From contig JAUXUN010000071.1 of assembly GCA_030680855.1 (NCBI GenBank), positions 1-44,395 on the forward strand: DNA of 44,395 bases, read 5' to 3'. Positions 1 to 8,625 of this stretch are shown piece after piece. A program made the position numbers and the translations under genes. This DNA is from Aestuariivirga sp. (GTDB lineage: Bacteria; Pseudomonadota; Alphaproteobacteria; Rhizobiales; Aestuariivirgaceae). The notes below the pieces were generated by a model. It had not been told where the DNA came from and searched no databases. It was given only the letters and a program-made list of their open reading frames with translations. How positions within the stretch are numbered: position 1 is the first letter of the stretch; every line of letters starts with the position of its first letter.

Positions 1-140
1 TTGTGTCAAGCGTCTCGATGAGGGCATATGCCGCCGCTCCCCACGGAACCAGCGGCAAGACGGTGCTCGGCTCGAACACCAGGAACCCAAGAGGCGGTCG
101 TTGCTAAGCTCGCCGACGACTTCTGCAACAAAATCAGCCC
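1..140. mobile_element. Right-hand remnant of an insertion sequence, ending in its terminal inverted repeat
   Basis: Bases 121-140, read on the minus strand, are gggctgattttgttgcagaa. They match 19 of 20 bases of 44255-44274 at the other border, in the opposite orientation. Such a pair is what the two ends of one IS type look like. The element lies to the left of base 140 and runs off the window. The sequence inside the repeat differs from that inside the right-border copy, so this is the opposite end of the element and not the same end inverted. No reading frame in 1-140 could be assigned to a transposase C-terminus with confidence. Confidence 0.6.
121..140 (-). repeat. IS terminal inverted repeat (right end)
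   Basis: Twenty bases that match the repeat at 44255-44274 in inverted orientation with a single mismatch (t for c at the fifth base of the repeat). The match stops abruptly after 20 bases, which fits a terminal repeat better than a longer shared sequence. Confidence 0.65.
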
Positions 141-238
141 ATCTCGGAACTTTATGTGGTTTTGACGGATAACCAGTTTAAGGCTGAAAGCGGGCTTCAT
201 CGGGCCAAACCCACCCTGCGCGTCTATGGTTTCTCGCC

Positions 239-2041
239 CTAGTTCTCGTCCATCTTCAATGCCGCGATGAAGGCTTCCTGCGGAATTTCGACCTTGCCGA
301 ACTGCCGCATCTTTTTCTTGCCTTCCTTCTGCTTGTCCAGAAGCTTGCGCTTGCGGCTGATGTCGCCGCCGTAGCACTTCGCCGTCACGTCTTTCCGCAT
401 GGCTGACAGGGTCTCGCGCGCCACGATCTTGCCGCCAATGGTGGCCTGGATCGGAATCTGGAACATGTGGCGCGGAATGAGCTCTTTCAGCTTTTCGCAC
501 ATCACCCGGCCACGCTGCTCGGCCCGTGCCCTATGCACCACCATGGCCAGCGCATCCACCGCCTCGCCGTTCACCAGGATGCCCATGCGCACCAGGTCGC
601 CCTTTTCATAGCCAACCATCTTGTAATCGAAGCTGGCATAGCCGCGGCTCACCGATTTCAGCCGGTCATAGAAATCAAACACCACTTCGTTGAGCGGCAA
701 ATCATAGATCACCATGGCGCGGCTGCCCGCATAGGTGAGCTGCTTCTGCCGCCCGCGCCGGTCTTCGCAGAGCTTGAGAATGGAACCGAGATATTCATCG
801 GGCACCAGGATGGTGGCCTCGATCCACGGCTCTTCTATGGATTCGATCAGCGTGGCGTCTGGCATGTCGACCGGATTGTGCAGCGACTTCTGCGTGCCAT
901 CGCGCATGTTGATCTTGTAGATGACGCTCGGTGCCGTAGTGATGATGTCCACATTGAATTCGCGCTCGATGCGTTCGCGCGTAATTTCAAGATGGAGCAG
1001 GCCCAGGAATCCGCAGCGGAAGCCGAAGCCCAGGGCGGCCGAGGTTTCCATGTCGAAGGAAAAGCTGGCGTCGTTGAGACGAAGCCTGCCCATGGCCTCG
1101 CGCAGGTCTTCGAACTTTGCCGCATCGACCGGGAAGAACCCGGCAAACACCACGGACTGCGCTTCCTTGAAGTCGGGCAGGGCTTCAGCCGTCGGCCGCT
1201 TTTCATCGGTGACCGTATCGCCCACCCGCGTATCCGCCACTTCCTTGATCGCCGCCGTGAAAAACCCAATCTCGCCCGGGCCGAGGCTTGCCACCATTTC
1301 CTTTTTCGGGCGCGACACGCCGACCCGGTCGATGAGATAGGAGCCGCCGGTGCCCATCATCTTGACGCGCATGCCCTTCTTAAGCTCGCCGTCAATGATG
1401 CGCAGCAGAACCACAACGCCGAGATAGGAATCATACCAGCTGTCAACCAGCAGGGCCTTCAAAGGCTTGCTGCGGTCGCCCTTGGGCGGCGGCAGGCGGT
1501 GCACGATGGCCTCGAGCACATCCGGAACGCCAAGCCCGGATTTGGCCGAAATCAGCACCGCTCCCGACGCATCAATGCCGATCACATCTTCAATCTGCTG
1601 GCGGATGCGCTCCGGCTCCGCCGCGGGCAAATCCACCTTATTAAGCACCGGCACGATTTCATGGTTGTTGTTGATCGCCTGATAGACGTTGGCCAAGGTC
1701 TGTGCTTCCACGCCCTGGCTGGCATCCACCACTAAAAGCGAGCCTTCGCAGGCCGCCAGCGAGCGCGAAACTTCATAGGCAAAGTCCACATGCCCCGGTG
1801 TGTCGATCAGGTTCAGTACATATTTTTCGCCGTTCTTGGCGGTGTAATCTAGGCGAACCGTGTTGGCCTTGATGGTGATCCCGCGCTCCCGCTCCAGGTC
1901 CATGGAATCGAGAATTTGATCCACCATGTCCCGGTCGCTCACCGCCCCGCAAAGCTGGATAAGCCGGTCCGCCAGCGTGGATTTGCCGTGGTCAATATGG
2001 GCGATAATGGAGAAATTGCGGATATGGGCGGTGTCAGTCAT
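239..2041 (-). CDS. lepA: Elongation factor 4 (back-translocating ribosomal GTPase LepA)
   Basis: LepA is a ribosome-bound translational GTPase related to EF-G; it acts in the cytosol and at the membrane and is implicated in ribosome assembly and translation fidelity. The 600-residue product has the usual family length. Visible GTPase motifs are G1 AHIDHGKST (14-22), G2 RERGITIK (51-58), G3 DTPGH (80-84) and G4 NKVD (134-137). The end has the LepA-type C-terminal domain, with the basic stretch [20 protein letters not shown] (from about residue 562). The ATG at 2041 directly precedes the conserved [19 protein letters not shown] start. It stands alone in this window: a REP-like repeat and an accessory gene lie upstream, and an IS end lies about 100 bp downstream. 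The long plus-strand frames over it are antisense artefacts. Confidence 0.97.
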   Translation of the reverse strand: MTDTAHIRNFSIIAHIDHGKSTLADRLIQLCGAVSDRDMVDQILDSMDLERERGITIKANTVRLDYTAKNGEKYVLNLIDTPGHVDFAYEVSRSLAACEGSLLVVDASQGVEAQTLANVYQAINNNHEIVPVLNKVDLPAAEPERIRQQIEDVIGIDASGAVLISAKSGLGVPDVLEAIVHRLPPPKGDRSKPLKALLVDSWYDSYLGVVVLLRIIDGELKKGMRVKMMGTGGSYLIDRVGVSRPKKEMVASLGPGEIGFFTAAIKEVADTRVGDTVTDEKRPTAEALPDFKEAQSVVFAGFFPVDAAKFEDLREAMGRLRLNDASFSFDMETSAALGFGFRCGFLGLLHLEITRERIEREFNVDIITTAPSVIYKINMRDGTQKSLHNPVDMPDATLIESIEEPWIEATILVPDEYLGSILKLCEDRRGRQKQLTYAGSRAMVIYDLPLNEVVFDFYDRLKSVSRGYASFDYKMVGYEKGDLVRMGILVNGEAVDALAMVVHRARAEQRGRVMCEKLKELIPRHMFQIPIQATIGGKIVARETLSAMRKDVTAKCYGGDISRKRKLLDKQKEGKKKMRQFGKVEIPQEAFIAALKMDEN

Positions 2042-2087
2042 TGCGCGCGGTGTTTGGCATTGGCATGGCCAATGGTCAAGCGTGGCG

Positions 2088-2169
2088 TAAAGTGCCTATG
2101 ATTATGGCCTTCGCCCGTGAGCAAAGCGAATGGGAGAAGGTGCCCGACAGGGCGGATGAGGGCACTTTA
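2088..2169. repeat. REP-like interspersed palindromic repeat
   Basis: The 82-bp segment is bounded by a perfect 9-bp inverted repeat, TAAAGTGCC (2088-2096) and GGCACTTTA (2161-2169). Inside lies gagaaggtgcccgacagggcggatgaggg (about 2134-2162, shown here as landmarks only), which resembles palindromic intergenic repeats common in many proteobacterial genomes. It sits between lepA and the downstream end of an accessory gene. Whether it recurs in this genome cannot be seen in the window. Confidence 0.5.
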
Positions 2170-2176
2170 TCTCTTA

Positions 2177-2779
2177 TTACTTAAATTCATATAACCCCAC
2201 TTTGGGGGACTGCCACGGGTCAGATTCAGCGGTTTTTGCTGATTTTGCGATTGCCTTGAGTGCATCCACGTATGAGCATTTAATCACTTCGATAGCAGTT
2301 TGCTTCCCGCCATCTTTGAAGTATCCCAGCCGGACAACATGCTTGCTGAGAGAAGATATGGCTTCGTGCTCCAGACGAGCGGAGTTAGGCACTTTCATAT
2401 GGAATAACAACTGCCAATCAGGGACACCTGCATATGGTTGCCGCCGCAATACTGCGAGACGCTGTTCGGGGTCGTCGCCAATTCCAATCTTCATAACCTT
2501 GTGAGATAAAGAACCGGCGATGTAGATGTATTTCGTTTGTGAAAATCTGTCACTGAAACCTTTGCCAATGTTGCGAGGGTTGCATTGAGCACAGTGACCA
2601 GACGGCCATTTGAGGCGATGTTTTTCGTACGTGCACGGGTTGCCGAGGGCAATCGGCTTACCTTCTTTTTTTACAAGAGACATCCAATACTTTTGTTTAA
2701 CACCAAGACCGTTGTAGACATCATTTTTAGTGAGGCCCTTTTGCTTTAGGAAATCTAACTCTGCTTTTGTGAGGTCCAT
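2177..2779 (-). CDS. GIY-YIG-like domain protein with an upstream Cys/His cluster
   Basis: The 200-residue product begins with a helical, possibly DNA-binding segment (about 1-40). Next comes a Cys/His cluster that could bind zinc: C49, H54, H62, C63 and C66 (the last three in HCAQC). A C-terminal region follows that resembles the GIY-YIG / T5orf172 superfamily: YIYIAG (84-89), KIGI (97-100), an Arg in EQRL (R107) and Glu in LEHE (E137, E139). Members of this superfamily are mostly DNA endonucleases or repair nucleases; activity here is inference. I chose the ATG at 2779, which has gagaag upstream, over an in-frame TTG at 2800. The gene is clearly lower in G+C than its neighbours (roughly 47% in a sampled line), which suggests acquisition by transfer. 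It has no partner genes: lepA and hrpB flank it on the same strand but are unrelated. Confidence 0.75.
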   Translation of the reverse strand: MDLTKAELDFLKQKGLTKNDVYNGLGVKQKYWMSLVKKEGKPIALGNPCTYEKHRLKWPSGHCAQCNPRNIGKGFSDRFSQTKYIYIAGSLSHKVMKIGIGDDPEQRLAVLRRQPYAGVPDWQLLFHMKVPNSARLEHEAISSLSKHVVRLGYFKDGGKQTAIEVIKCSYVDALKAIAKSAKTAESDPWQSPKVGLYEFK

Positions 2780-2937
2780 ACTTCGGCTTCTCTTTGGCAA
2801 AATGCAGCGTCAAAGTATTACGGAAGTTAAAAGAGATTCAAGGGGTGGGGTTGGACATGACAAGCGAAGCCTCGGCGGGTGTCGGTTGTGCAGTTCTTGG
2901 TGCCTTTTGTTCCAATAGCAAGACCACTTCCAGTCTT

Positions 2938-5382
2938 TCATCTCAGTTTCCGGGGCTTTACCGGGGGCGCGGAGAGGGGGTCTTCCGGCCAGGAATGCTT
3001 GGGATATCGGCCCCGCAATTCGGCCCGTACATCCGGGTAACCATTGGTCCAGAACGTCTCGAGGGACTTGGTAACAGCCAGCGGCCTTCCCGCCGGGGAC
3101 AGCAATTCAATGCGGAGCTGGGCCCGGCCCTTGGCAATTGTCGGCGTTTTGGCAAGGCCAAACATTTCCTGCAAGCGCACCCGGATAACCGGGTCACCCT
3201 CGGTTTCATAATCAATGGCGACATGGGCGCCCGATGGCACTTCGATCCGGCGCGGCGCCAACCCATCCAACTGCCGTTGGAGCTCATGCGGCACCAGGCT
3301 TTTCAGGATGGCCAGCATGTCCAGTCGCTCCAAATGGCTCTTGCGCGAAATGCCCGCGAGATAGGGCTTCAACCAGTCATCAAGGTTTTGCGCAAGCGCC
3401 TCATCGCTGAGATCAGGCCAAGCCTCTTCAGGAAACAGGCGCTTCAGAAATTGCACCTGAGCGCGAAAACTATTTGCACCGTCCGTCCAGGGCAAAGCCT
3501 TAAGGCCCATTTCAGCAACGCCCTTGAGCATCGCCCCGGCCATGGCTTCCGGGTCAGCCGTTGTTAGCGGACGCTCTTCAAGGATAAGCGCACCCAGTTT
3601 GCGGACCCGCGCCGCAACGACATTTTGCGACCGCGTGTCCCAGCCGACATTTTCCACCTGCTCGATCTGGTTTGCAAAATGCATCTCGATTTCAGCCATG
3701 GTGAGCGGGGCCGCCAGGAAAATCTTCTGGTCGCCCGAAGCGCCATCCGTTGTCGCAACCGCAAGCCACTCCTGCTTGGCAAGAGTCTCATGCACGGGAA
3801 GGACTGCACCACCACCACCCGATAGGCAGTAACGCCGGTCACCCCCGCGCCGCTGCGCAATGCGGTCCGGCCAAGCCAGGGCAACCAGCACCCCTTCGCT
3901 GATCGCCGTTGTATCAGTCTTGATGCTGAGAATTTGTTTGATCTGTTTTGCCGAGGCTTGAATACGTGAGCGGGCCGAACCGCGCGTCGCCAAAAACCGT
4001 GAGGCAATATCGCAGCCCGCGTCCCGTCCCAGCCCATCGCGCTCCGACACAAAAGCGGCCAAGTCCGCTGCCGCTTCCCCGGAACCCAGGGCCTGTCCCT
4101 TGACCACCATATGGGCAAGCCGCGGATGCATTGGCACCTTCACCATGGCCTTGCCCATGGCCGTGATCCTTCCATCCCTATCCAAGGCTTCCAATCGCTT
4201 GAGCAGGTCCTGCGCCTGCGCAAAGGCAGCAGCTGGCGGCGGATCAAGCCATGACAGGGAGGAAGGCGCATGTACCCCCCAGGCGGCGAGCTCAAGCACC
4301 AGCGGCGTCAAGTCGCTCACCAGAATTTCCGGCTGGTCATGGGCCGCAAGGGCCCGCGTTTCCGCCTCCGGCCAAAGCCTGTAACAAACACCGGGACCCA
4401 AACGGCCCGCACGGCCCCGGCGCTGATCCGCCGAAGCAAGGCTCACCCGCACTGTTTCCAGGCTTGTCATGCCACTGGCTGGATCAAAGCGCGGGGATCG
4501 CTTAAACCCCGTGTCAATCACCGTGCCAATGCCTTCAATGGTCAGGCTCGTTTCGGCAATGGTTGTGGCCAGCACGATTTTCCGCGATCCCTCAGGCGCG
4601 GGATTAAGCGCCGCATCCTGCTCGGCAAAGCCCATCGCCCCGTAAAGTGGCCGCACGAAAACCGTGGCGGGAAGGTTTGCGGCATTCAGCATGTCTTCCG
4701 TGCGGCGGATTTCAGCTTCTCCGGGAAGGAAAACCAGAATGCTTTGCTTTGTTTCAAGAAGCGCTTGCTGCGTGGCCCTGCAGGCATCAGCGGAAAGTGT
4801 CTGCCGCGTCGTCTTGCCGAGATAACGCGTATCCACGGGAAACATCCGGCCGCTTGTCTGGATGACAGGCGCATCCTGCAAATGCTCGGAGAGCTTTGCT
4901 GCATCAAGCGTGGCCGACATGATGAGAAGCCGCAGATCCTCCCGCAGGCCCTGGCGCATATCAAGGGTAAGGGCGAGCCCCAGATCGCCGTCCAGGCTGC
5001 GTTCATGAAACTCATCGAAAATGACGAGCCCCGTATCCTTCAATTCCGGATCATGCTGCAGGCGTCGCGTGAGAATGCCTTCGGTGACTACTTCGATGCG
5101 GGTTTTCGCTGAAACCTTGCGGTCAAGCCTGACCGTGTAGCCCACCGTTGCACCGATCTCTTCGCCAAGCGTTTCCGCCATGCGCTTGGCCGCGGCCCGC
5201 GCCGCAAGCCTCCGCGGCTCCAGCATGACGATTTTTTTGTCGCCAAGCCACGAACTTCCCAAGAGCTTCAGGGGCACCCGCGTGGTCTTGCCGGCCCCGG
5301 GCTCAGCCACCAGGATTGCGGCAGGGCCAAGCGTCAGGGCCTCGCTCAAGAGCGGGATGACAGCATCGACGGGAAATTCCAT
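2938..5382 (-). CDS. hrpB: ATP-dependent RNA helicase HrpB (DEAH family)
   Basis: HrpB is a DEAH-box helicase (DExH superfamily 2) of incompletely known role in RNA metabolism. The 814 residues match the usual HrpB length. Walker A is EPGAGKTT (27-34), the DEAH-type motif II is DEFH (123-126), and motif III SAT follows in LLIMSATLDA. The helicase C-terminal half shows ATTIAETSLTI and DQRRGRAGR (motif VI). A long C-terminal region typical of HrpB follows. The start at 5382 gives the MEFPVDAVIPLL opening. It lies 17 bp downstream of the fructokinase gene on the same strand and is probably co-transcribed with it; no functional link is evident. No terminator is visible after its stop. Confidence 0.95.
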   Translation of the reverse strand: MEFPVDAVIPLLSEALTLGPAAILVAEPGAGKTTRVPLKLLGSSWLGDKKIVMLEPRRLAARAAAKRMAETLGEEIGATVGYTVRLDRKVSAKTRIEVVTEGILTRRLQHDPELKDTGLVIFDEFHERSLDGDLGLALTLDMRQGLREDLRLLIMSATLDAAKLSEHLQDAPVIQTSGRMFPVDTRYLGKTTRQTLSADACRATQQALLETKQSILVFLPGEAEIRRTEDMLNAANLPATVFVRPLYGAMGFAEQDAALNPAPEGSRKIVLATTIAETSLTIEGIGTVIDTGFKRSPRFDPASGMTSLETVRVSLASADQRRGRAGRLGPGVCYRLWPEAETRALAAHDQPEILVSDLTPLVLELAAWGVHAPSSLSWLDPPPAAAFAQAQDLLKRLEALDRDGRITAMGKAMVKVPMHPRLAHMVVKGQALGSGEAAADLAAFVSERDGLGRDAGCDIASRFLATRGSARSRIQASAKQIKQILSIKTDTTAISEGVLVALAWPDRIAQRRGGDRRYCLSGGGGAVLPVHETLAKQEWLAVATTDGASGDQKIFLAAPLTMAEIEMHFANQIEQVENVGWDTRSQNVVAARVRKLGALILEERPLTTADPEAMAGAMLKGVAEMGLKALPWTDGANSFRAQVQFLKRLFPEEAWPDLSDEALAQNLDDWLKPYLAGISRKSHLERLDMLAILKSLVPHELQRQLDGLAPRRIEVPSGAHVAIDYETEGDPVIRVRLQEMFGLAKTPTIAKGRAQLRIELLSPAGRPLAVTKSLETFWTNGYPDVRAELRGRYPKHSWPEDPLSAPPVKPRKLR

Positions 5383-5399
5383 AGGGGGCTTGATAGCAG

Positions 5400-6326
5400 C
5401 TAATTCTGTAATTCATGCAGCCAGGGCGGGTTGGCCCCGGCGCGCGAGACGGTAACCGCCGCGGCGCGGGCCGCATAGGTCACCGCATTTCGCAGCGAGG
5501 TTTCGTCAAGATAGGCAACAGCGGCTTTGTTGAGCTTTCCCGCCTTCTGCAGCGAGGCAAGGAAACCGGCGGTGAAGGTATCTCCGGCCCCTACCGTATC
5601 CACCACCTTCACGCTAACCGAAGGTTGCTTGAATGACAGGCCCTTGGTGAATACCTCAACGCCATTTTCACCCCGGGTGATGACCACGACCTTGGCCCCC
5701 GCATTGAGCCATTTCCGCGCGGCCGCTGTCAGGTCGGTTTTGCCGGTGATCCAGGTGATGTCCTCATCGGATATTTTCAGAATGTCGCACATCACGATGA
5801 GCCGGTCGATCCGCTCCAGATATCCGCGGCGATCCTTGATGAAGTTGGAACGGATATTGGGATCAAGGCAGATCACGCGTCTTTCCGCCTCGCGGGCCAT
5901 CAGGGCCTCAAGCGTCGAGGCACCGGGTTCGGGAATGAGGCTGATGGAACCAAAATGCAGCGCGTTGACGTCAGCGGCAAGCTTTGGGAGGTCCTTCGTG
6001 GTCAGCATCCGGCTGGCGGAATTTTCATCGAAGAAGGAATAGCGCGCCTGGCCATTGTCCAGTTTCACAAAGGCAAGGGTTGAGGGCTTGTCCCAGATCT
6101 TGGTGTATTTCAAATCCACATTGCTGGCTTTGAGGCCCGCCACCAGGCTCTCGCCAAAAAAATCCGTGGACAGTCCGCTGAAAAATCCGGTTATGATCCC
6201 CAGCCGCCCCAAGGCAATAGCCGTATTGAAAATCGAACCGCCATTAAGGGGTTGGTAAACGGCCGCACCCTCTCTGGAGATGCGCGGCAGCATGTCGATC
6301 AGCGCCTCGCCGCAACAAACGATCAT
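5400..6326 (-). CDS. Fructokinase-like PfkB-family carbohydrate kinase
   Basis: A ribokinase/PfkB-family sugar kinase of 308 residues, predicted to phosphorylate fructose in the cytosol with ATP. The N-terminal PfkB region includes GGSIFNTAIALGRLG. The C-terminal signature DTVGAGDTF (243-251) carries the catalytic base D249. I start it at ATG 6326, preceded by a good ribosome site (aaaggagag), and not at the longer frame opening at 6383. It is divergent from zwf across 151 bp, next to the Entner-Doudoroff genes, which supports a role in hexose entry; fructose 6-phosphate would still need isomerisation. Other PfkB substrates such as 2-keto-3-deoxygluconate or adenosine cannot be excluded from sequence alone, so no symbol is given. 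Confidence 0.85.
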   Translation of the reverse strand: MIVCCGEALIDMLPRISREGAAVYQPLNGGSIFNTAIALGRLGIITGFFSGLSTDFFGESLVAGLKASNVDLKYTKIWDKPSTLAFVKLDNGQARYSFFDENSASRMLTTKDLPKLAADVNALHFGSISLIPEPGASTLEALMAREAERRVICLDPNIRSNFIKDRRGYLERIDRLIVMCDILKISDEDITWITGKTDLTAAARKWLNAGAKVVVITRGENGVEVFTKGLSFKQPSVSVKVVDTVGAGDTFTAGFLASLQKAGKLNKAAVAYLDETSLRNAVTYAARAAAVTVSRAGANPPWLHELQN

Positions 6327-6477
6327 ATGTCTCTCCTTTTGGGTGCCCGCTCTATCCTTTGCCAGAGTCGGCAAAAAAATCAATAAATCAGTGGAATTGA
6401 ATTATTGCAAAAGTGGGCTTCGGCGTGTAGATCGCCCTTCTGATTGGCGTACCTCAAAACCGGAATCTTAACAGAAT
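6327..6477. promoter_or_regulatory. Divergent promoter region between fructokinase and zwf
   Basis: This 151-bp gap must hold promoters for both the minus-strand fructokinase-hrpB unit and the plus-strand zwf-pgl-edd-eda unit. An AT-rich stretch at about 6370-6415 contains the imperfectly spaced inverted repeat CAATAA...TTATTG. I could not place convincing -35/-10 pairs or a known HexR-type operator. Confidence 0.4.
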
Positions 6478-7959
6478 ATGACCCCCCGAACTATTCCTGT
6501 CGACGTCTTCGATCTCATTGTCTTTGGCGCCACCGGTGACCTGGCCCAGCGCAAGCTGCTGCCTGCCCTTTTCCACCGGGATGTGCAGGGGCAAATTCCG
6601 TTAGCGGCCCGCATCATTGGTTCTTCCCGCCGCGCCATGACCCGTGAAGCGTTTCGCGCCTTCGCACTGGCTGCGATTGAAACCCACGTGTCTGAAGACG
6701 AGCGCAAGCCTGACATGTGCAAGCGGTTTCTGGACCGTCTTGATTATGTCGCCGCCGAAGCAAGCCACGAATCCGGCTGGAAAGACCTTGAAAAAGCCCT
6801 GAAACCCCACGCGGACCGTATCCGCGTGTTTTACCTGGCCGTGGGTCCCGATCTCTTCGGCCCCATTTGCGAGCGCCTTGGCAGCCACAATCTGGTGACG
6901 CCGAATTCCCGTGTTGTGGTTGAAAAGCCTCTGGGAAAAGATGGTGCTTCGGCCAAGGCCCTGAATGAGCAGATCGGCCGGATTTTCCCGGAGCCGTCGA
7001 TCTACCGCATCGATCATTACCTCGGCAAGGAAACCGTGCAGAACCTCATGGCGCTGCGCTTTGCCAATGCCCTGTTCGAACCCGTCTGGAACGCCGCCCA
7101 CATTGACAACGTGCAAATCACCGTGGCTGAAACCCTGGGCGTTGAGGGCCGCGCCGGTTACTATGACACCGCAGGGGCGCTGCGCGACATGGTGCAGAAC
7201 CACATGCTGCAGCTTCTATGCCTGGTTGCGATGGAGCCGCCGACGTCAATTGAAGCCGATTCCGTACGCGATGAAAAACTGAAGGTGCTGCAATCGCTCA
7301 AGCCTCTCGCTGACGGCAATATCGCCAGTCAAATCGTGCGCGGGCAATACCGCGCCGGCGCTTCCGCCGGAGGCGCCGTTGCGGGCTATCTCGAAGAGCT
7401 GGGCTCGGACACGTCCAAGACCGAAACCTATGTGGCTTTGAAGGCTGAAATCGGAAGCTGGCGCTGGAATGGCGTGCCTTTCTATCTGCGTTCCGGCAAG
7501 CGGCTTCCGTCGCGCCTTTCAGAAATCGTGGTGGAGTTCAAACCCGTTCCCTATTCGGTTTTCGGCTCAAGCGCCGGCCCCATTGCCTCCAACACCCTGG
7601 TCATCCGCCTGCAGCCCGATGAAGGGGTGAAGCTCATGCTGATGATCAAGGACCCGGGTCCCGGCGGCATGCGCCTGCGCCAGGTGCCCCTCGACATGAG
7701 TTTCGCCGATGCCTTCGGCGTCCGCAATCCCGATGCCTATGAACGCCTGCTCATGGATGTGGTGCGCGGCAACCAGACCCTGTTCATGCGCCGCGATGAA
7801 GTCACCGCCGCGTGGAACTGGATTGATCCCATTCTGGACTATTGGAAGGAATCGCCCGAACTGCCGAAGCCCTATACGGCGGGCACCTGGGGGCCGACGG
7901 CCGCCGTTGCCCTGATCGAACGTGACGGCCGCACCTGGCATGAGGGCGAAGTTGCATGA
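6478..7959 (+). CDS. zwf: Glucose-6-phosphate 1-dehydrogenase
   Basis: Oxidises glucose 6-phosphate to 6-phosphogluconolactone with NAD(P)+, the entry step of the Entner-Doudoroff and oxidative pentose phosphate routes. The 493 residues match the family length. The Rossmann motif FGATGDLA lies at 16-23, and the active-site signature RIDHYLGKE at 177-185 contains the catalytic-region Asp-His pair and Lys. The start ATG at 6478 has only a weak upstream purine run but gives the standard N-terminus. Its stop overlaps the pgl start by four bases (ATGA), so the two are translationally coupled. It is first in the four-gene unit zwf-pgl-edd-eda and divergent from a fructokinase. Confidence 0.97.
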   Translation: MTPRTIPVDVFDLIVFGATGDLAQRKLLPALFHRDVQGQIPLAARIIGSSRRAMTREAFRAFALAAIETHVSEDERKPDMCKRFLDRLDYVAAEASHESGWKDLEKALKPHADRIRVFYLAVGPDLFGPICERLGSHNLVTPNSRVVVEKPLGKDGASAKALNEQIGRIFPEPSIYRIDHYLGKETVQNLMALRFANALFEPVWNAAHIDNVQITVAETLGVEGRAGYYDTAGALRDMVQNHMLQLLCLVAMEPPTSIEADSVRDEKLKVLQSLKPLADGNIASQIVRGQYRAGASAGGAVAGYLEELGSDTSKTETYVALKAEIGSWRWNGVPFYLRSGKRLPSRLSEIVVEFKPVPYSVFGSSAGPIASNTLVIRLQPDEGVKLMLMIKDPGPGGMRLRQVPLDMSFADAFGVRNPDAYERLLMDVVRGNQTLFMRRDEVTAAWNWIDPILDYWKESPELPKPYTAGTWGPTAAVALIERDGRTWHEGEVA

Positions 7960-8612
7960 TCGCGAAAGAGCGGTTGTTTGAAAGCCGGGGCGGCCTCTCG
8001 TCCGCCCTGGCAACCGATGTGGCCAATGCCTTGCAGCACCATGTGAGGGCCAAGGGCAGCGCCTGCCTTGCGGTTTCGGGCGGCTCGACGCCGAAGCTTT
8101 TCTTTGAAACCCTGTCGCGCTTCGATGTTCCCTGGAGCAAGGTGACGATTACCCTGGTCGACGAACGGCAGGTGCCGGAAACAAATCCGCGCTCCAATGC
8201 CAGGCTGGTGCGCGAAAACCTTCTGCAAAATAGCGCCGCTGGCGCGGAATTTGTTCCGCTCTTTGAAAATCCCGACGCGGAAAATGTTGGCACCCTGGAT
8301 GTCGTTGTCCTCGGCATGGGAAGCGATGGCCACACCGCGTCGTTCTTCCCCGGTGGCGATAATTTGAGCGAAGCGCTCAATCCAAAAACCGGAAAGCGTA
8401 TCGTCGAGATGTCCGCGTCTGCCGCCGGAGAGCCCCGGCTCACCTTCACCCTTCCCGCCCTTCTCGATGCAAGCCTTCTCTGCCTTCACATTGAAGGACA
8501 GGAAAAGCGCGACGTGCTAAACCAGGCCCTTGCGGAAGGCCCGGTTGAGGCCATGCCGGTCCGGGCGGTCCTGCGGTCAAAGAAGTCCCTGACGCTTTAT
8601 TGGTGTCCCTGA
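7956..8612 (+). CDS. pgl: 6-phosphogluconolactonase
   Basis: Hydrolyses 6-phosphogluconolactone to 6-phosphogluconate in the cytosol. The 218-residue product belongs to the glucosamine/galactosamine-6-phosphate isomerase fold family (DevB/SOL type). It shows SGGSTPKLF (41-49), the VDERQVP region (about 69-75) and [14 protein letters not shown] (about 113-126), all family hallmarks. The start overlaps the zwf stop by four bases, and edd begins 13 bp after its stop, so it is the second gene of the unit. Length is normal for the short bacterial form. Confidence 0.95.
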   Translation: MIAKERLFESRGGLSSALATDVANALQHHVRAKGSACLAVSGGSTPKLFFETLSRFDVPWSKVTITLVDERQVPETNPRSNARLVRENLLQNSAAGAEFVPLFENPDAENVGTLDVVVLGMGSDGHTASFFPGGDNLSEALNPKTGKRIVEMSASAAGEPRLTFTLPALLDASLLCLHIEGQEKRDVLNQALAEGPVEAMPVRAVLRSKKSLTLYWCP

Positions 8613-8625
8613 CGGAGTTAAGCCA

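Noticed and set aside
6-500. 164-codon minus-strand frame over the IS border and the lepA end
   Set aside because: It crosses the IS boundary and overlaps lepA in another frame on the same strand, so it is a chance frame.
467-1735. 422-codon open frame on the plus strand
   Set aside because: It lies wholly antisense to lepA, whose protein is unmistakable; the translation is His/Arg/Ala-rich with no family resemblance. Long antisense frames are common in GC-rich genomes.
2794-3567. 257-codon frame on the plus strand across the hrpB end
   Set aside because: Antisense to hrpB for most of its length and without family features.
6327-6477. HexR-type operator before zwf
   Set aside because: No match to the known HexR palindrome could be found; only a weak CAATAA/TTATTG pair.
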